A stretch of DNA of 64,000 nt from Brevibacillus laterosporus DSM 25 (lineage in GTDB: Bacteria > Bacillota > Bacilli > Brevibacillales > Brevibacillaceae): assembly GCF_002706795.1 (NCBI RefSeq), contig NZ_CP017705.1, positions 3,943,501 to 4,007,500 of the forward strand, given 5' to 3'. The position numbers were made by a program, and so were the translations under genes. The notes beneath the pieces were generated by a model, which did no database searches, had not been told where the DNA came from, and was given only the letters and a program-made list of their open reading frames with translations. Shown here piece by piece: positions 50,998 through 60,537 of this stretch (position 1 is its first letter; each line of letters opens with the position of its first letter).

Positions 50998-51708
50998 ATG
51001 GAATGGTTAAATCTCTGGTTACGAAAAGTTGTTCTACTAGTGCTGTTAGCCGCCTTTCTGGATCTCATCTTGCCCAATACGAAGATACAGCAATACGTGA
51101 AAATGGTGATGGGTCTTATTATTCTGTTAACAATCATGTCGCCGGTCTTCTCGATATTTCAAATTACACCAGATGAATTAGCTACTAAAATTGGTATTTA
51201 CCAAAACGAACAGGAAAAGACCGAAAAACAGTCACAGTGGGAGCAATTAACACAGAAATTGGTTCAACATAAAGATGCACAAATGACCCAATACGTCTCA
51301 TCACAATTAAGTAACCTACTTACTGAAAAGGTAAAGCAGACTTATGGGATAACACTCTCGGATGTAGCAATTCGATTTGCATCACCTGACTCGAAAGAAC
51401 AAGTGATCAAAGAGATTACAGCAACGATTAGTTCAGGTCAACACCCTACAAGTCCACCCAAGCAAGAGCGACAAGAAGATACCATTACACCTATTGAGAA
51501 AATTACGCAGATCCAATCTGTTGAAATCAACCTAAATGACCAACGAGAGGGAAATGAGAGAAAGAATGAAGCTATCGAAGCTTCTGCTTCGGTGGTTAAA
51601 CAAGACCCACTTCATGCAGAGATTGCGGCCTATATTGCCAAGGAATGTGGTGTGGAAATAAAGCAGGTCGAAGTAATTGCTCCCAAACGGGAAGCGGAAA
51701 AGCGCTAA
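50998..51708 (+). CDS. spoIIIAF: Stage III sporulation protein SpoIIIAF
   Basis: The 236-residue protein has two N-terminal helices (to about 60; 'LVLLAAFLDLILPNTKIQQYVKMVMGLIILLTIMSPVF') and a C-terminal ring-building-motif-type domain ending 'ECGVEIKQVEVIAPK'. It is slightly longer than the B. subtilis protein through a Gln/Glu/Pro-rich linker (about 155-195). Confidence 0.93.
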   Translation: MEWLNLWLRKVVLLVLLAAFLDLILPNTKIQQYVKMVMGLIILLTIMSPVFSIFQITPDELATKIGIYQNEQEKTEKQSQWEQLTQKLVQHKDAQMTQYVSSQLSNLLTEKVKQTYGITLSDVAIRFASPDSKEQVIKEITATISSGQHPTSPPKQERQEDTITPIEKITQIQSVEINLNDQREGNERKNEAIEASASVVKQDPLHAEIAAYIAKECGVEIKQVEVIAPKREAEKR

Positions 51709-51738
51709 TTGGGCGGTATCTGAAAGGGGGGACCCATT

Positions 51739-52377
51739 ATGCTGAATTCACTAAAGAAATTGATTCAATCCAAGGATGAGCCAAAAAAGATGAAGCCGCT
51801 TCATTATTTTATTATCCTGCTTTGCTTAGGGGCGGCATTCATGATTTTCACTGATTTTTTGTCGTTCACCCCAGATATAGCACGTGAACAGGAAGGTAAC
51901 TATAGCTCCGTGCAGCCTCCTGACGATCCGGTTAAAAGCGCACCCGCTTTCTCTTCTAATGCAACAGGTGGCGACTTAATTCGAGAATACGAAAATCGTT
52001 TTGAGACCCAACTTAAAGATATTTTAGAAAAGGTAACTGGAGTAGGCTCTGTAGAAGTGATGGTGAATCTCGATTCGACTCCAGAAGTGGTGGTTGAGAA
52101 AAATCGGGAACAACGCCAAGCTACTACAAACGAAACCGACAAAGAAAAAGCGACCCGCGCTCAAAGTGACCAATCCCGCAACGAACAGGTAGTTGTCATG
52201 AATGGTTCCAAACAAGAACAGCCTGTCATAGTGAAAACCTTAAAACCTAAAGTGAGAGGAGTGCTGGTTGTAGCAAAAGGAGCCGAGAACATTCAGGTGA
52301 AGGCTTGGATTACAGAAGCTGTGCAAAAAACATTGGAAGTACCCGCTTATAAAATTTCTATTTTACCCAAAAAATAG
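51739..52377 (+). CDS. spoIIIAG: Stage III sporulation protein SpoIIIAG
   Basis: The 212-residue protein has one membrane helix (about 20-40) and a domain with 'YENRFETQLKDILEKVTGVGSVEVMVNLDS', which forms a large ring in characterised homologues. AAGGGGGG lies upstream of ATG 51739. A lower-complexity Glu/Lys/Asn insert is present near 115-145. Confidence 0.93.
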   Translation: MLNSLKKLIQSKDEPKKMKPLHYFIILLCLGAAFMIFTDFLSFTPDIAREQEGNYSSVQPPDDPVKSAPAFSSNATGGDLIREYENRFETQLKDILEKVTGVGSVEVMVNLDSTPEVVVEKNREQRQATTNETDKEKATRAQSDQSRNEQVVVMNGSKQEQPVIVKTLKPKVRGVLVVAKGAENIQVKAWITEAVQKTLEVPAYKISILPKK

Positions 52378-52392
52378 TAGGAGGGATTTCAA

Positions 52393-53085
52393 ATGATTTT
52401 ACGTAAACAAACAGTCTGGTTGTTGACAATGCTCGCAGTAATGGTCGTGCTGTCTGGATATTATATGGTAAAAGGTCCAAACGACCAGGTGCCGGCAACC
52501 ACCGATCATAAAGAAGCACAAAAGGAAAATCAATCGATTACAGGGATTGAAGTAGATACGAAGCAATTAGATCAACCAATGCCAGATGCAAAACCGGTTG
52601 AAAGCAAAGGAGAAGTAGATAAAGATACAACACAAGCTACCGCTAAAGATGCTGAGAAGTCGGATCAGAAAGCTACAAATAAAAATCCAGGAGCAGCCAC
52701 AACACCTGATGTTACTGCATTACCTGCACCAGAAGCAGCCGACGTTTTCCAAGGATATAAGCTTAAGCGTGAGGCAATGACCCAATTACAAAAAGATGAG
52801 CAAACGGCCATTATGACCAACTCAGGTTCGACTCCACAAGCGATTGCAGAAGCAAACGCACGTTTAGAGGAATTATCTACCCTTGAGCAGCAAACACTAG
52901 CGTTAGAAGAGTTAATCAAAACCAAGGGTTATAAGGATTGCGTAGTGAATACGCAAAAGGAGAGTATCAGTATTATTGTTCAGAAAGACAAGGTGGATTC
53001 AAAAGAAGCAATTAAATTGATTGCTCTTGCCAAACAACATTTAAATGTTCCAGGCAAAAATATTACAGTTAGTTTTCAACCCTAA
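52393..53085 (+). CDS. spoIIIAH: Stage III sporulation protein SpoIIIAH
   Basis: The 230-residue protein has one N-terminal membrane helix and a C-terminal YscJ/FliF-like domain ('EELIKTKGYKDCVVNTQKESISIIVQKDKVDSKEAIKLIALA'), which binds forespore SpoIIQ. A Lys/Asp/Ala-rich linker of about 80 residues separates them. AGGAGGG precedes ATG 52393. It is the last gene of the operon and is followed by a long hairpin. Confidence 0.94.
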   Translation: MILRKQTVWLLTMLAVMVVLSGYYMVKGPNDQVPATTDHKEAQKENQSITGIEVDTKQLDQPMPDAKPVESKGEVDKDTTQATAKDAEKSDQKATNKNPGAATTPDVTALPAPEAADVFQGYKLKREAMTQLQKDEQTAIMTNSGSTPQAIAEANARLEELSTLEQQTLALEELIKTKGYKDCVVNTQKESISIIVQKDKVDSKEAIKLIALAKQHLNVPGKNITVSFQP

Positions 53086-53094
53086 GGGGGGAAA

Positions 53095-53143
53095 AAGGAT
53101 TTCTTTCTCGAATCTAGATATGGATGAGAAAGAAATCCTTTCT
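53095..53143 (+). terminator. Long hairpin after spoIIIAH
   Basis: AAGGATTTCTTTCTC (53095-53109) and GAGAAAGAAATCCTT (53126-53140) are perfect 15-bp arms with a 16-nt loop. The T run is short (TTTCTT), so termination is probable rather than certain. Confidence 0.65.
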
Positions 53144-53171
53144 TGACGTTCGCGTGACAAAAAGTTACCAT
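53143..53171 (+). promoter_or_regulatory. Promoter of accBC
   Basis: TTGACG (53143-53148), 17 nt and TACCAT (53166-53171) make a plausible sigma-A promoter directly after the spoIIIA hairpin, giving a leader of about 90 nt. Confidence 0.5.
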
Positions 53172-53265
53172 AAATTTTATGACCAGCTCATAACATGCAA
53201 TCATAATTGTCATTCCCGATCGACAAAAGAGCTGAATTATTGAATGAACAAAGGGGTGCTAAGTA

Positions 53266-53778
53266 GTGTTTAAACTGCATGAGATCCGTGAAATTATCAA
53301 ATTGCTGGACCAATCCTCCATTAAAGAATTTGAGCTTGAGGCGGATGGCTCTAAGCTCTCTATTAAAAAAAGCGGCGGAGTAGAAGCATCTCAACCAGTT
53401 GTTGTACGCTCTGAGCCTGTTGCTTATACATCAGCTCCAGCTGAGCAATTCATACCGAAAGTTGAAGCTGATGTTGCACCGCAATCAACACCTGTAGCAC
53501 CAGTTGTTGCGGCTCCACCAGTAGAAAATGAAGCTAATTTGCATAAAATTGTTTCTCCAATGGTAGGTACATTCTATACATCCCCAGAACCAGGAGCACC
53601 AGTCTATGTAAATCCGGGTGATCGAGTTACGCCAAACAAGGTTGTTTGTATTGTAGAAGCAATGAAATTATTTAATGAAATCGAAGCAGAAGTGTCTGGC
53701 GAAATCGTCAAAGTCCTAGTAGAAGATGGACAATTGGTTGAGTATGGTCAACCTTTATTCTTGGTAAAGGCACAATAA
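53266..53778 (+). CDS. accB: Biotin carboxyl carrier protein of acetyl-CoA carboxylase
   Basis: The 170-residue protein has an N-terminal helix-rich part, a Pro/Ala/Val linker (about 45-90), and a biotinyl domain with the attachment Lys134 in [12 protein letters not shown] 53266 follows AAGGGGTG at 7 nt. It carries biotin between AccC and the carboxyltransferase (AccAD, not in the window). Confidence 0.95.
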   Translation: MFKLHEIREIIKLLDQSSIKEFELEADGSKLSIKKSGGVEASQPVVVRSEPVAYTSAPAEQFIPKVEADVAPQSTPVAPVVAAPPVENEANLHKIVSPMVGTFYTSPEPGAPVYVNPGDRVTPNKVVCIVEAMKLFNEIEAEVSGEIVKVLVEDGQLVEYGQPLFLVKAQ

Positions 53779-53794
53779 TTGGAGGAGAAACGCG

Positions 53795-55150
53795 ATGTTT
53801 CAAAAGATTCTCATTGCCAACCGCGGTGAAATTGCCGTGCGCGTTATCCGTGCATGCCGCGAATTAGGTATCCAAACGGTTGCTGTATACTCAGAGGCAG
53901 ATCGAGAAGCCTTACATGTTAAGCTCGCTGATGAAGCTTACTGTATAGGGCCTACTGCTTCGAAAGACAGCTATTTAAATATGGCAAGTATCATGAGCGT
54001 TGCAACCAAGGTGGGAGCAGATGCAATTCATCCAGGATATGGATTTTTGGCAGAGAATGCTGACTTTGCTGAGATCTGTTCGGCTTGTAACATTACTTTT
54101 ATCGGACCAGATCCAGAAGCCATTACAGGCATGGGGGATAAATCCACAGCTAAAGATACCATGAAGCGTGCTGGAGTTCCCACTGTTCCTGGAACGGACG
54201 GGCTAATCGAGAGCATTGTTGAAGCATTGGATACAGCAAAAGAGATCGGTTATCCTGTTATGGTTAAAGCTACAGCAGGCGGCGGCGGTCGAGGTATGCG
54301 AGTAGCTGTAGACGACGAGGATTTAGAAAAAGCAATTCGTCAAGCACAGAATGAAGCGAAAACGGCATTTGGAAATGCTGGCGTCTATTTGGAAAAATTC
54401 GTAGAAGGTCCTCGTCACGTAGAAATCCAAATCATGGGCGATAAGTATGGTAATGTGGTTTATCTTGGAGAGCGTGACTGCTCAATTCAACGACGTCACC
54501 AAAAATTAGTCGAAGAAGCTCCATCTCCAGCGCTAAGCCAAGAGCTACGTAAACAGATGGGAGAGGCTGCCGTGGCTGCTGCTAAAGCGGTGCATTACCA
54601 TGGAGCAGGTACTGTAGAGTTCCTATTGGACAAACATGGCCAGTTTTACTTCATGGAAATGAATACTCGTATTCAAGTAGAGCATCCGGTAACCGAAATG
54701 GTCACGGGTTTAGACCTTATTAAAGAGCAAATCAGTGTAGCATTTGGCAACTATCTGTCCTTTACACAGGAAGATATCGTACTGGATGGCTGGTCAATGG
54801 AGTGTCGTATCAATGCTGAAAATCCGGCAAAGAACTTTATGCCGTCACCGGGAAAAATTGAGGGCTACTTAGCGCCAGGTGGATTTGGTGTCCGTATTGA
54901 TAGCGCTGCATATCCGGGTTATTCGATTCCGCCATATTATGACTCCATGATTGCAAAGGTAATCGTTTGGGGGAAAACACGTGAGGAAGCTATTGAACGA
55001 ATGAAGCGTGCGTTGCAGGAATTTATGATCGAAGGCATTCATACGACAATTCCTTTCCATTTAAAATTATTAGAGCATGAAGTTTTCACCGGTGGACAAT
55101 TTGACACAAAATTTTTAGAGACATACGATCTTCATTTGAATGATCTATAG
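53795..55150 (+). CDS. accC: Biotin carboxylase subunit of acetyl-CoA carboxylase
   Basis: The 451-residue ATP-grasp enzyme carboxylates biotin using bicarbonate and ATP. Key segments are [13 protein letters not shown], the Gly-rich ATP loop [11 protein letters not shown], and '[19 protein letters not shown]'. GGAGG precedes ATG 53795, 16 nt after accB. It catalyses the first half-reaction of malonyl-CoA synthesis. Confidence 0.96.
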   Translation: MFQKILIANRGEIAVRVIRACRELGIQTVAVYSEADREALHVKLADEAYCIGPTASKDSYLNMASIMSVATKVGADAIHPGYGFLAENADFAEICSACNITFIGPDPEAITGMGDKSTAKDTMKRAGVPTVPGTDGLIESIVEALDTAKEIGYPVMVKATAGGGGRGMRVAVDDEDLEKAIRQAQNEAKTAFGNAGVYLEKFVEGPRHVEIQIMGDKYGNVVYLGERDCSIQRRHQKLVEEAPSPALSQELRKQMGEAAVAAAKAVHYHGAGTVEFLLDKHGQFYFMEMNTRIQVEHPVTEMVTGLDLIKEQISVAFGNYLSFTQEDIVLDGWSMECRINAENPAKNFMPSPGKIEGYLAPGGFGVRIDSAAYPGYSIPPYYDSMIAKVIVWGKTREEAIERMKRALQEFMIEGIHTTIPFHLKLLEHEVFTGGQFDTKFLETYDLHLNDL

Positions 55151-55215
55151 GAAGTTTGCAAAAAAACATACCCCGCTGTTATAATGAGGTGTAATTGAAA
55201 AGGGAGGTGCGAAGC

Positions 55216-55647
55216 GTGGAATTTATAGATGCAGAAGAGACAAAATCAGAGCTTGGAAAAATCCAGATCGCTCCCGAAGTCTTGGAAGTTATTGCTGGTA
55301 TGGCATCTGCTGAGGTTGACGGAGTTGCACATATGACCGGTGGATTAGTTGGAGATTTCGTTGAAAAGTTAGGGAAAAAAAACGCAGCCCGAGGAGTACG
55401 TGTAGAAGTAGGCTCCAAAGAAGCAGCAGTTGACGTTTCCATTATCGTAAAATACGGCCATCGAATTCCTGAGGTAGCTCGTAACATTCAAGATAGCGTA
55501 CGTAACGCAATTGAAGCGATGACTGGGCTATCAGTGGTGGAAGTGAATGTACATATCATCGATGTTGAATTAAAATCCGAGGAAAAAGTACAACCAGCAG
55601 CAACTCCACCTGCTACACAAACGGAAGAATATCAGCGGGTTCGATAA
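55216..55647 (+). CDS. yqhY: Asp23/Gls24 family alkaline shock protein (YqhY)
   Basis: The 143-residue Asp23/Gls24 protein contains 'EVLEVIAGMASAEVDGVAHMTGGLVGDFVEKLG' and 'VKYGHRIPEVARNIQDSVRNAIE'. I use GTG 55216 behind GGGAGGTG at 6 nt. In B. subtilis YqhY affects acetyl-CoA carboxylase activity, consistent with its place after accC. A Pro/Thr tail ends the protein. A GC-rich terminator follows. Confidence 0.93.
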   Translation: MEFIDAEETKSELGKIQIAPEVLEVIAGMASAEVDGVAHMTGGLVGDFVEKLGKKNAARGVRVEVGSKEAAVDVSIIVKYGHRIPEVARNIQDSVRNAIEAMTGLSVVEVNVHIIDVELKSEEKVQPAATPPATQTEEYQRVR

Positions 55648-55660
55648 ACCTTATTAGGAG

Positions 55661-55686
55661 TGCCCCCAGCTTAGGGGGCATTTTTC
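55661..55686 (+). terminator. Terminator after yqhY
   Basis: TGCCCCC (55661-55667) and GGGGGCA (55674-55680) form a tight GC-rich stem with a 6-nt loop and a T run. Confidence 0.9.
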
Positions 55687-55752
55687 CTACTGGTCGAGCA
55701 TGCTGATCAGAGTTTTTTGCTGGTTGATGGTTCCTACAAAGGAGAGGCGCGC

Positions 55753-56322
55753 ATGAATCTTTTTGACCGGTTTATCCTAACAATTTACAGTATTGCGCTC
55801 ACAGCGGGCTCAATTATTGCGATTGGTGTCATTACTCGTTTAATTCAGCCGTACTATGTAGAAGCGGTGCTCAATGAACTGTATAATACGGATATGATTA
55901 ACATTCCCTATCTAATTGTAGCTGTCATCTTTTTGGTGATTAGCGTTCGATTTATTTTTAGTGCTTTTCCACAGCGAAAGGTACGAGAAGAAAAAGGGAT
56001 CTATCAACGTAATGAGAATGGAATGGTAAATATCAGCTTTGCAACAATCAAAGCGATTGCAGAACGCGCAGGGCGAAAAGTTCGCGGTGTTCGCGATCTT
56101 ACAACCACAATTCGCTCAATGGAAAACGGGAATGCAATCATTTTGAAAATCACTGTAGATGGTGAATCCCCTATTCCTGAAATGACGCAAACGTTGCAAA
56201 CCGAAGTAAAACAGCAAGTGGAAAGCATCGCTGGCGTTGACATCGCAGAGGTGACTGTTGTGGTAACGGAAGTCGTCTCAAAGGAAAATAATGTCGCCGT
56301 TCGAAACAGAAAGTTGGATTAG
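55753..56322 (+). CDS. amaP: Alkaline shock response membrane anchor protein AmaP
   Basis: The 189-residue protein has two N-terminal helices (about 5-80) and an Asp23-like C-terminal half ('MVNISFATIKAIAERAGRKVRGVRDL'). AAAGGAGAG precedes ATG 55753. AmaP anchors Asp23-family proteins such as YqhY to the membrane. The next gene, a DUF2273 protein, is the usual third member. Confidence 0.9.
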   Translation: MNLFDRFILTIYSIALTAGSIIAIGVITRLIQPYYVEAVLNELYNTDMINIPYLIVAVIFLVISVRFIFSAFPQRKVREEKGIYQRNENGMVNISFATIKAIAERAGRKVRGVRDLTTTIRSMENGNAIILKITVDGESPIPEMTQTLQTEVKQQVESIAGVDIAEVTVVVTEVVSKENNVAVRNRKLD

Positions 56323-56334
56323 AGGGTGAATAGG

Positions 56335-56547
56335 ATGCTTTGGGAGTTATTATGGGAACATAAGGGGAAACTGTTAGGAGTACTGGCTGGTTTTCTTTTT
56401 GGTATCATTTATTTGTTGGTGGGTTTCTGGAACACGCTGGTTTTCATCGTGTTTATTGGGACAGGCTACTTTATTGGACAAAAACTGGATCGAAAAGAAG
56501 ACCTGCGAGAAATTCTCGATCGGATTTTACCTGGCAAATTTAAATAG
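56335..56547 (+). CDS. DUF2273 small membrane protein
   Basis: The 70-residue protein has two hydrophobic segments and the family pattern 'HKGKLLGVLAGFLFGIIYLLVGFWNTLVF' ending 'ILDRILPGKFK'. It starts at ATG 56335 behind GAGGGTGA. It accompanies AmaP and Asp23 proteins in Gram-positive bacteria; its role is unknown. Confidence 0.88.
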   Translation: MLWELLWEHKGKLLGVLAGFLFGIIYLLVGFWNTLVFIVFIGTGYFIGQKLDRKEDLREILDRILPGKFK

Positions 56548-56562
56548 TAGGTGACTAAGTAC

Positions 56563-56973
56563 ATGAAACGCAGAATTGCACGCGAAAAAGCGGTTCAAAT
56601 CCTTTTTCAAATCGACATGGCTGAGGTTGAGCTACACCATGCTTTACATATGGTGATGGAAGACAGCTCAGAAGACAACAAATACCTTTTGTACCTGGTA
56701 GAAGGCTCATTAAATAATTTAGATTCCATCGATGAAGCAGTGAAACAATATCTGCGTGGATGGCAATTGGATCGTATTGCAAATGTAGACCGTGCGATTT
56801 TACGCCTTGCCTTTTTTGAATTGATGTTTGAAGAGGGAGTACCAGCTCGCGTAATAGTGAATGAAGCGATTGAGCTAGCGAAGCTGTTTAGCGACGATCA
56901 GTCTTATCGTTTTGTGAATGGCGTGCTATCTAATTATCTGCAAAGCAAAGAAAGAGTAGAAACTCAAGAATAA
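56563..56973 (+). CDS. nusB: Transcription antitermination factor NusB
   Basis: The 136-residue, all-helical protein has 'RRIAREKAVQILFQIDMAE', 'VDRAILRLAFFELMFEEGVPARVIVNEAIELAKLF' and 'FVNGVLSNYLQ'. It binds boxA RNA with NusE to prevent premature termination of rRNA transcripts. ATG 56563 follows AGGTGA at 8 nt. Confidence 0.95.
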   Translation: MKRRIAREKAVQILFQIDMAEVELHHALHMVMEDSSEDNKYLLYLVEGSLNNLDSIDEAVKQYLRGWQLDRIANVDRAILRLAFFELMFEEGVPARVIVNEAIELAKLFSDDQSYRFVNGVLSNYLQSKERVETQE

Positions 56974-56989
56974 ATGATAGGTGAAGCGA

Positions 56990-57967
56990 ATGAAAAACGT
57001 GATGGTAGGAATTGACACCAGCAATTATCGGACATCGCTTTGCCTTGCAACAGAAGACGGTGAGATTGTCGCAGAAGCCAAAAAACTCTTGCGTGTGAAA
57101 GAAGGAGAGCGGGGTTTGCAACAATCGGAAGCCGTCTTTCAGCATGTGATGAACCTTCCTGAACTTTGTGATCAATTAAAATTACAAGAGTATCAAGTAA
57201 AGGGGATTTGTGTAAGTGAAAAGCCTCGCCCTAAAGATGGGTCCTACATGCCTGTCTTTAAAGTGGGTGAAGGCCTAGGTAAATCACTTTCTTTATTTTT
57301 GCGTGTCCCTCTTTACCTGACTACGCATCAGGAAGGTCACATCGCGGCAGGCGAATATACAGCTAGGCAAAGACCTGTAAACGACCGATTTTTAGCTGTC
57401 CATTTATCTGGGGGAACCAGTGAAATTCTTTCGTGCCAACGTACTGAAACAGGCTACCTGATAGATATCATTGGAGGAACAATCGATCTGCATGCAGGAC
57501 AACTGGTTGATCGCATCGGGGTAGCTTTGAAACTGCCTTTCCCTGCTGGGCCTTATCTGGAGGAACTAGCTAAAGAGGTAGATCACGTAGAGACCTCAGT
57601 AGAAGAATTCAGAGTGTCCTCTTCTGTAAAAGGACTTACCTTTAGCTTCTCTGGTCCAGAAAATGCTTTATTACGAGCAAACAAAGAGGGAATGGCAACC
57701 CCTTCCCAAATCGCTCGGGCAACGGAACAGTGTGTGGCTAACAGTTTAGAAAAAGCCTTGCGCAATGCGATTGAAGCTGGTCACGGTCGGGAAGTGCTGA
57801 TTGTAGGTGGCGTAGCGGCTAACCAATACATACGTGAACGCTTGATTAAACGACTCGAACATCCAGCGGTAAAGGGCAAACTCTTTTTCTGCGACCCTGC
57901 TTATACAGGTGATAATGCATATGGTGTAGCTATGTTAGGATGGATGAAAGCTAAAGGCGAACATTAA
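56990..57967 (+). CDS. Kae1/TsaD-like protein (peptidase M22 paralogue)
   Basis: The 325-residue ASKHA-fold protein resembles TsaD but is shorter and divergent. 'MVGIDTSNYRTSLCL', metal-site HQEGH (in THQEGHIAAGEY), 'VHLSGGTSEIL', 'IVGGVAANQYIRERL' and 'DPAYTGDNAYGVAMLGW' keep the nucleotide and metal residues. Such paralogues sit beside nusB and folD in Brevibacillus and Paenibacillus relatives. It may not be the tRNA t6A enzyme, since tsaB/tsaE are absent here. ATG 56990 follows TAGGTGA. Confidence 0.85.
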   Translation: MKNVMVGIDTSNYRTSLCLATEDGEIVAEAKKLLRVKEGERGLQQSEAVFQHVMNLPELCDQLKLQEYQVKGICVSEKPRPKDGSYMPVFKVGEGLGKSLSLFLRVPLYLTTHQEGHIAAGEYTARQRPVNDRFLAVHLSGGTSEILSCQRTETGYLIDIIGGTIDLHAGQLVDRIGVALKLPFPAGPYLEELAKEVDHVETSVEEFRVSSSVKGLTFSFSGPENALLRANKEGMATPSQIARATEQCVANSLEKALRNAIEAGHGREVLIVGGVAANQYIRERLIKRLEHPAVKGKLFFCDPAYTGDNAYGVAMLGWMKAKGEH

Positions 57968-58062
57968 TAGTTTTTTAATAAATAAAATTCGTCTTTACAC
58001 CTGTATCCTCTTTCCGCTACACTTACTGTATACAGATGAACGAATATGGAGGAGTGACAAAT

Positions 58063-58914
58063 ATGACAGCCCAAGTAATCAATGGTAAAGAGTTTGCAAA
58101 ATCGTATCGTGCACGAATCAAACAAGAGGTAGCAGAACTAGTTGATAAAGGAATTCAACCTGGTTTGGCTGTTGTTTTAGTCGGTGATGATCCTGCTTCT
58201 CAAACGTATGTGAACGGCAAAATCAAAGCATGTGAAGAAACAGGAATTACCTCTAAATCATTTCGTCTTGAAAGTACCGTAACACAGCAGGAAGTAGTAG
58301 ATTTGGTAGAGGAATTAAATCAAGATCCGAACATTCATGGAATTTTGGTACAATTACCTTTGCCTAAGCATATGAACGAGGAAGCGATTATTGATACTAT
58401 TTCCCCGGAAAAGGATGTTGACGGGTTTCATCCGATCAGTGTAGGTAACTTATGTATTGGTAAAGACACGTTTCTTCCTTGCACGCCACATGGTGTGATT
58501 GAGCTGATTAAAAGTACAGGAATTAGTATGGAGGGTAAGCATGCTGTAGTAGTAGGTCGGAGTAATATAGTAGGGAAACCAGTTTCTTTATTACTTTTGC
58601 ATGAAAATGCTACGGTTACCATGTGTCATTCTCGTACAAAAAATCTGGAGGAACAAACTCGTCAGGCTGATATATTGGTGGTTGCAGTAGGAATAGCTCA
58701 CTTAATCAAGAAAGAGCATGTAAAAGAAGGTGCTATTGTCATTGATGTTGGAATGAACCGTTTAGATGGCAAGCTGACTGGAGATGTTTTGTTTGATGAA
58801 GTGAAGGAAGTAGCGAGTCATATCACTCCAGTTCCAGGTGGCGTTGGACCAATGACAATCACAATGCTCATGCAGAACACGGTCATCTCTGCAAAGCGAA
58901 AACTGACTGTATAA
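58063..58914 (+). CDS. folD: Methylenetetrahydrofolate dehydrogenase / methenyl cyclohydrolase FolD
   Basis: The 283-residue enzyme interconverts methylene-, methenyl- and formyl-THF. It shows '[23 protein letters not shown]', '[29 protein letters not shown]', and the NADP-binding '[15 protein letters not shown]'. ATG 58063 follows GGAGGAG. Full length is usual. Confidence 0.96.
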   Translation: MTAQVINGKEFAKSYRARIKQEVAELVDKGIQPGLAVVLVGDDPASQTYVNGKIKACEETGITSKSFRLESTVTQQEVVDLVEELNQDPNIHGILVQLPLPKHMNEEAIIDTISPEKDVDGFHPISVGNLCIGKDTFLPCTPHGVIELIKSTGISMEGKHAVVVGRSNIVGKPVSLLLLHENATVTMCHSRTKNLEEQTRQADILVVAVGIAHLIKKEHVKEGAIVIDVGMNRLDGKLTGDVLFDEVKEVASHITPVPGGVGPMTITMLMQNTVISAKRKLTV

Positions 58915-58939
58915 TTGTGGATAGAGGAAGGGAGCGTTT

Positions 58940-60295
58940 ATGAAGCCAGCAGAGGTTATGTCTGTAGCGGAGTTAAACCGCTATGTGAAGCGTATGATGG
59001 AGGGAGATCTTAGGCTAGCTGATGTTTGGATTCGCGGAGAGATCTCTAACTTTACGCATCATCACAGTGGTCATATGTACTTCACGTTAAAAGACAAAGA
59101 TTCACGGCTTAAAATCGTGATGTTTGCTAGCTATAACCGTTTCCTTACATTTATACCGAAGAATGGAACCAAAGCGATTGTGCGTGGTTCCATTTCTGTA
59201 TTTGAGAGGGACGGAGCATATCAATTATATGCAAGAGAATTACAGCCTGATGGGATAGGGGCTTTATTTCTTGCCTATGAGCAATTAAAAGAAAAACTGC
59301 AACAGGAAGGTTTGTTTGCTTCTGAAAGAAAGCGGGCATTACCCAGGTTTCCGAAAACGATCGGAGTGGTTACATCACCTACTGGAGCAGCAATACGCGA
59401 TATTATTACCACACTCAAGCGCAGGTACCCCCAAGCAGGAATTATGCTTGCTCCGGCGATTGTACAAGGTGTCGAGGCTCCTGCTTCCATCATCCGTGCT
59501 ATACGAAATATGAATCAGTATCAAGTAGATGTAATGATCGTAGGTCGGGGAGGAGGCTCGATTGAAGAGCTTTGGGCATTTAATGATGAAGCGGTTGCCA
59601 GAGCTATAGTGGCTTCACAAGCTCCTGTGATTTCAGCAGTTGGTCACGAGACAGATTTTACTATTGCAGATTTTGTGGCAGATATGAGAGCAGCAACCCC
59701 GACTGCTGCAGCCGAATTAGCCGTACCTCATTATTTGGAGTGGATGGAGCGAGTCAAGCAGTTAGATCATCGACTGGCTCGTGCCCTACAAACACAACTT
59801 CAAGAGAAGCGCACCCATTTACAAAGATTACAGCAATCGTATGGGTTAAAAAATCCGTTGCGTCGAGTAGAAGAGAGACGACAGCGAATTGATGAGGTAA
59901 CGTTACGTCTTAGTGCCATCATGAAAATGAAGGTAGTTCGAAAACGAGAGCAAGTACGCCATGTGAAACAACGGTTAAAACAAATTCGATTAGAGCGACA
60001 AGTGGAAGAGAAACGTGTTCAGATCAACCGCATGCAAAGCCAATTGACACAGCATATGAAGCAAAAAACTGAACGGTCTCGACAAGCATGGTTGGCTTTG
60101 GTTCAGCACCTGGATGCGTTAAGTCCGTTAAAGGTTATGCAACGTGGTTTTAGCCTATCTTATAAGGGTGATACATTAATCAAATCTGTTGAGGGAATTG
60201 AAGTGGGCGATCAGCTCATGATACGATATCAAGATGGAAAGATCATGACAACGGTAACAGACATAGAGCGAAAGGAAGAGAACCATGGCTCGTAA
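58940..60295 (+). CDS. xseA: Exodeoxyribonuclease VII large subunit
   Basis: The 451-residue protein has an N-terminal OB-fold ('VWIRGEISNFTHHHSGHMYFTLKD'), the catalytic region 'GVVTSPTGAAIRDIITTLKRR' and 'VGRGGGSIEELWAFNDE', and a long Gln/Arg-rich coiled coil (about 270-400). It degrades single-stranded DNA with XseB. It overlaps xseB by 11 nt. Confidence 0.95.
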   Translation: MKPAEVMSVAELNRYVKRMMEGDLRLADVWIRGEISNFTHHHSGHMYFTLKDKDSRLKIVMFASYNRFLTFIPKNGTKAIVRGSISVFERDGAYQLYARELQPDGIGALFLAYEQLKEKLQQEGLFASERKRALPRFPKTIGVVTSPTGAAIRDIITTLKRRYPQAGIMLAPAIVQGVEAPASIIRAIRNMNQYQVDVMIVGRGGGSIEELWAFNDEAVARAIVASQAPVISAVGHETDFTIADFVADMRAATPTAAAELAVPHYLEWMERVKQLDHRLARALQTQLQEKRTHLQRLQQSYGLKNPLRRVEERRQRIDEVTLRLSAIMKMKVVRKREQVRHVKQRLKQIRLERQVEEKRVQINRMQSQLTQHMKQKTERSRQAWLALVQHLDALSPLKVMQRGFSLSYKGDTLIKSVEGIEVGDQLMIRYQDGKIMTTVTDIERKEENHGS

Positions 60296-60536
60296 AAAAG
60301 CAGAACAGGAAACGGAACTTCTATTTGAAGAAGCAATGCAACGGCTGGAAGAAGTGGTGCGTCAGCTAGAAGAAGGTGATGTTCCTTTGGAGAAAGCGAT
60401 TGATTTGTACCAAGAAGGAATTCAACTATCTCGTCAATGTGCAACGAAGCTAGATGTAATTGAAGCTAAGGTAATTCAGCTTCTAGACCAAGACGGCAGC
60501 GTATCGGATCGTCCGTTCCATGTGGAGGAGGACTAG
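60285..60536 (+). CDS. xseB: Exodeoxyribonuclease VII small subunit
   Basis: The 83-residue helical protein carries 'FEEAMQRLEEVVRQLEEGDVPLEKAIDLYQEGIQLS', the XseB signature. Its ATG lies in the last codons of xseA behind AGGAAGAG. Several XseB copies coat the XseA coiled coil. Confidence 0.94.
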   Translation: MARKKAEQETELLFEEAMQRLEEVVRQLEEGDVPLEKAIDLYQEGIQLSRQCATKLDVIEAKVIQLLDQDGSVSDRPFHVEED

Positions 60537-60537
60537 C

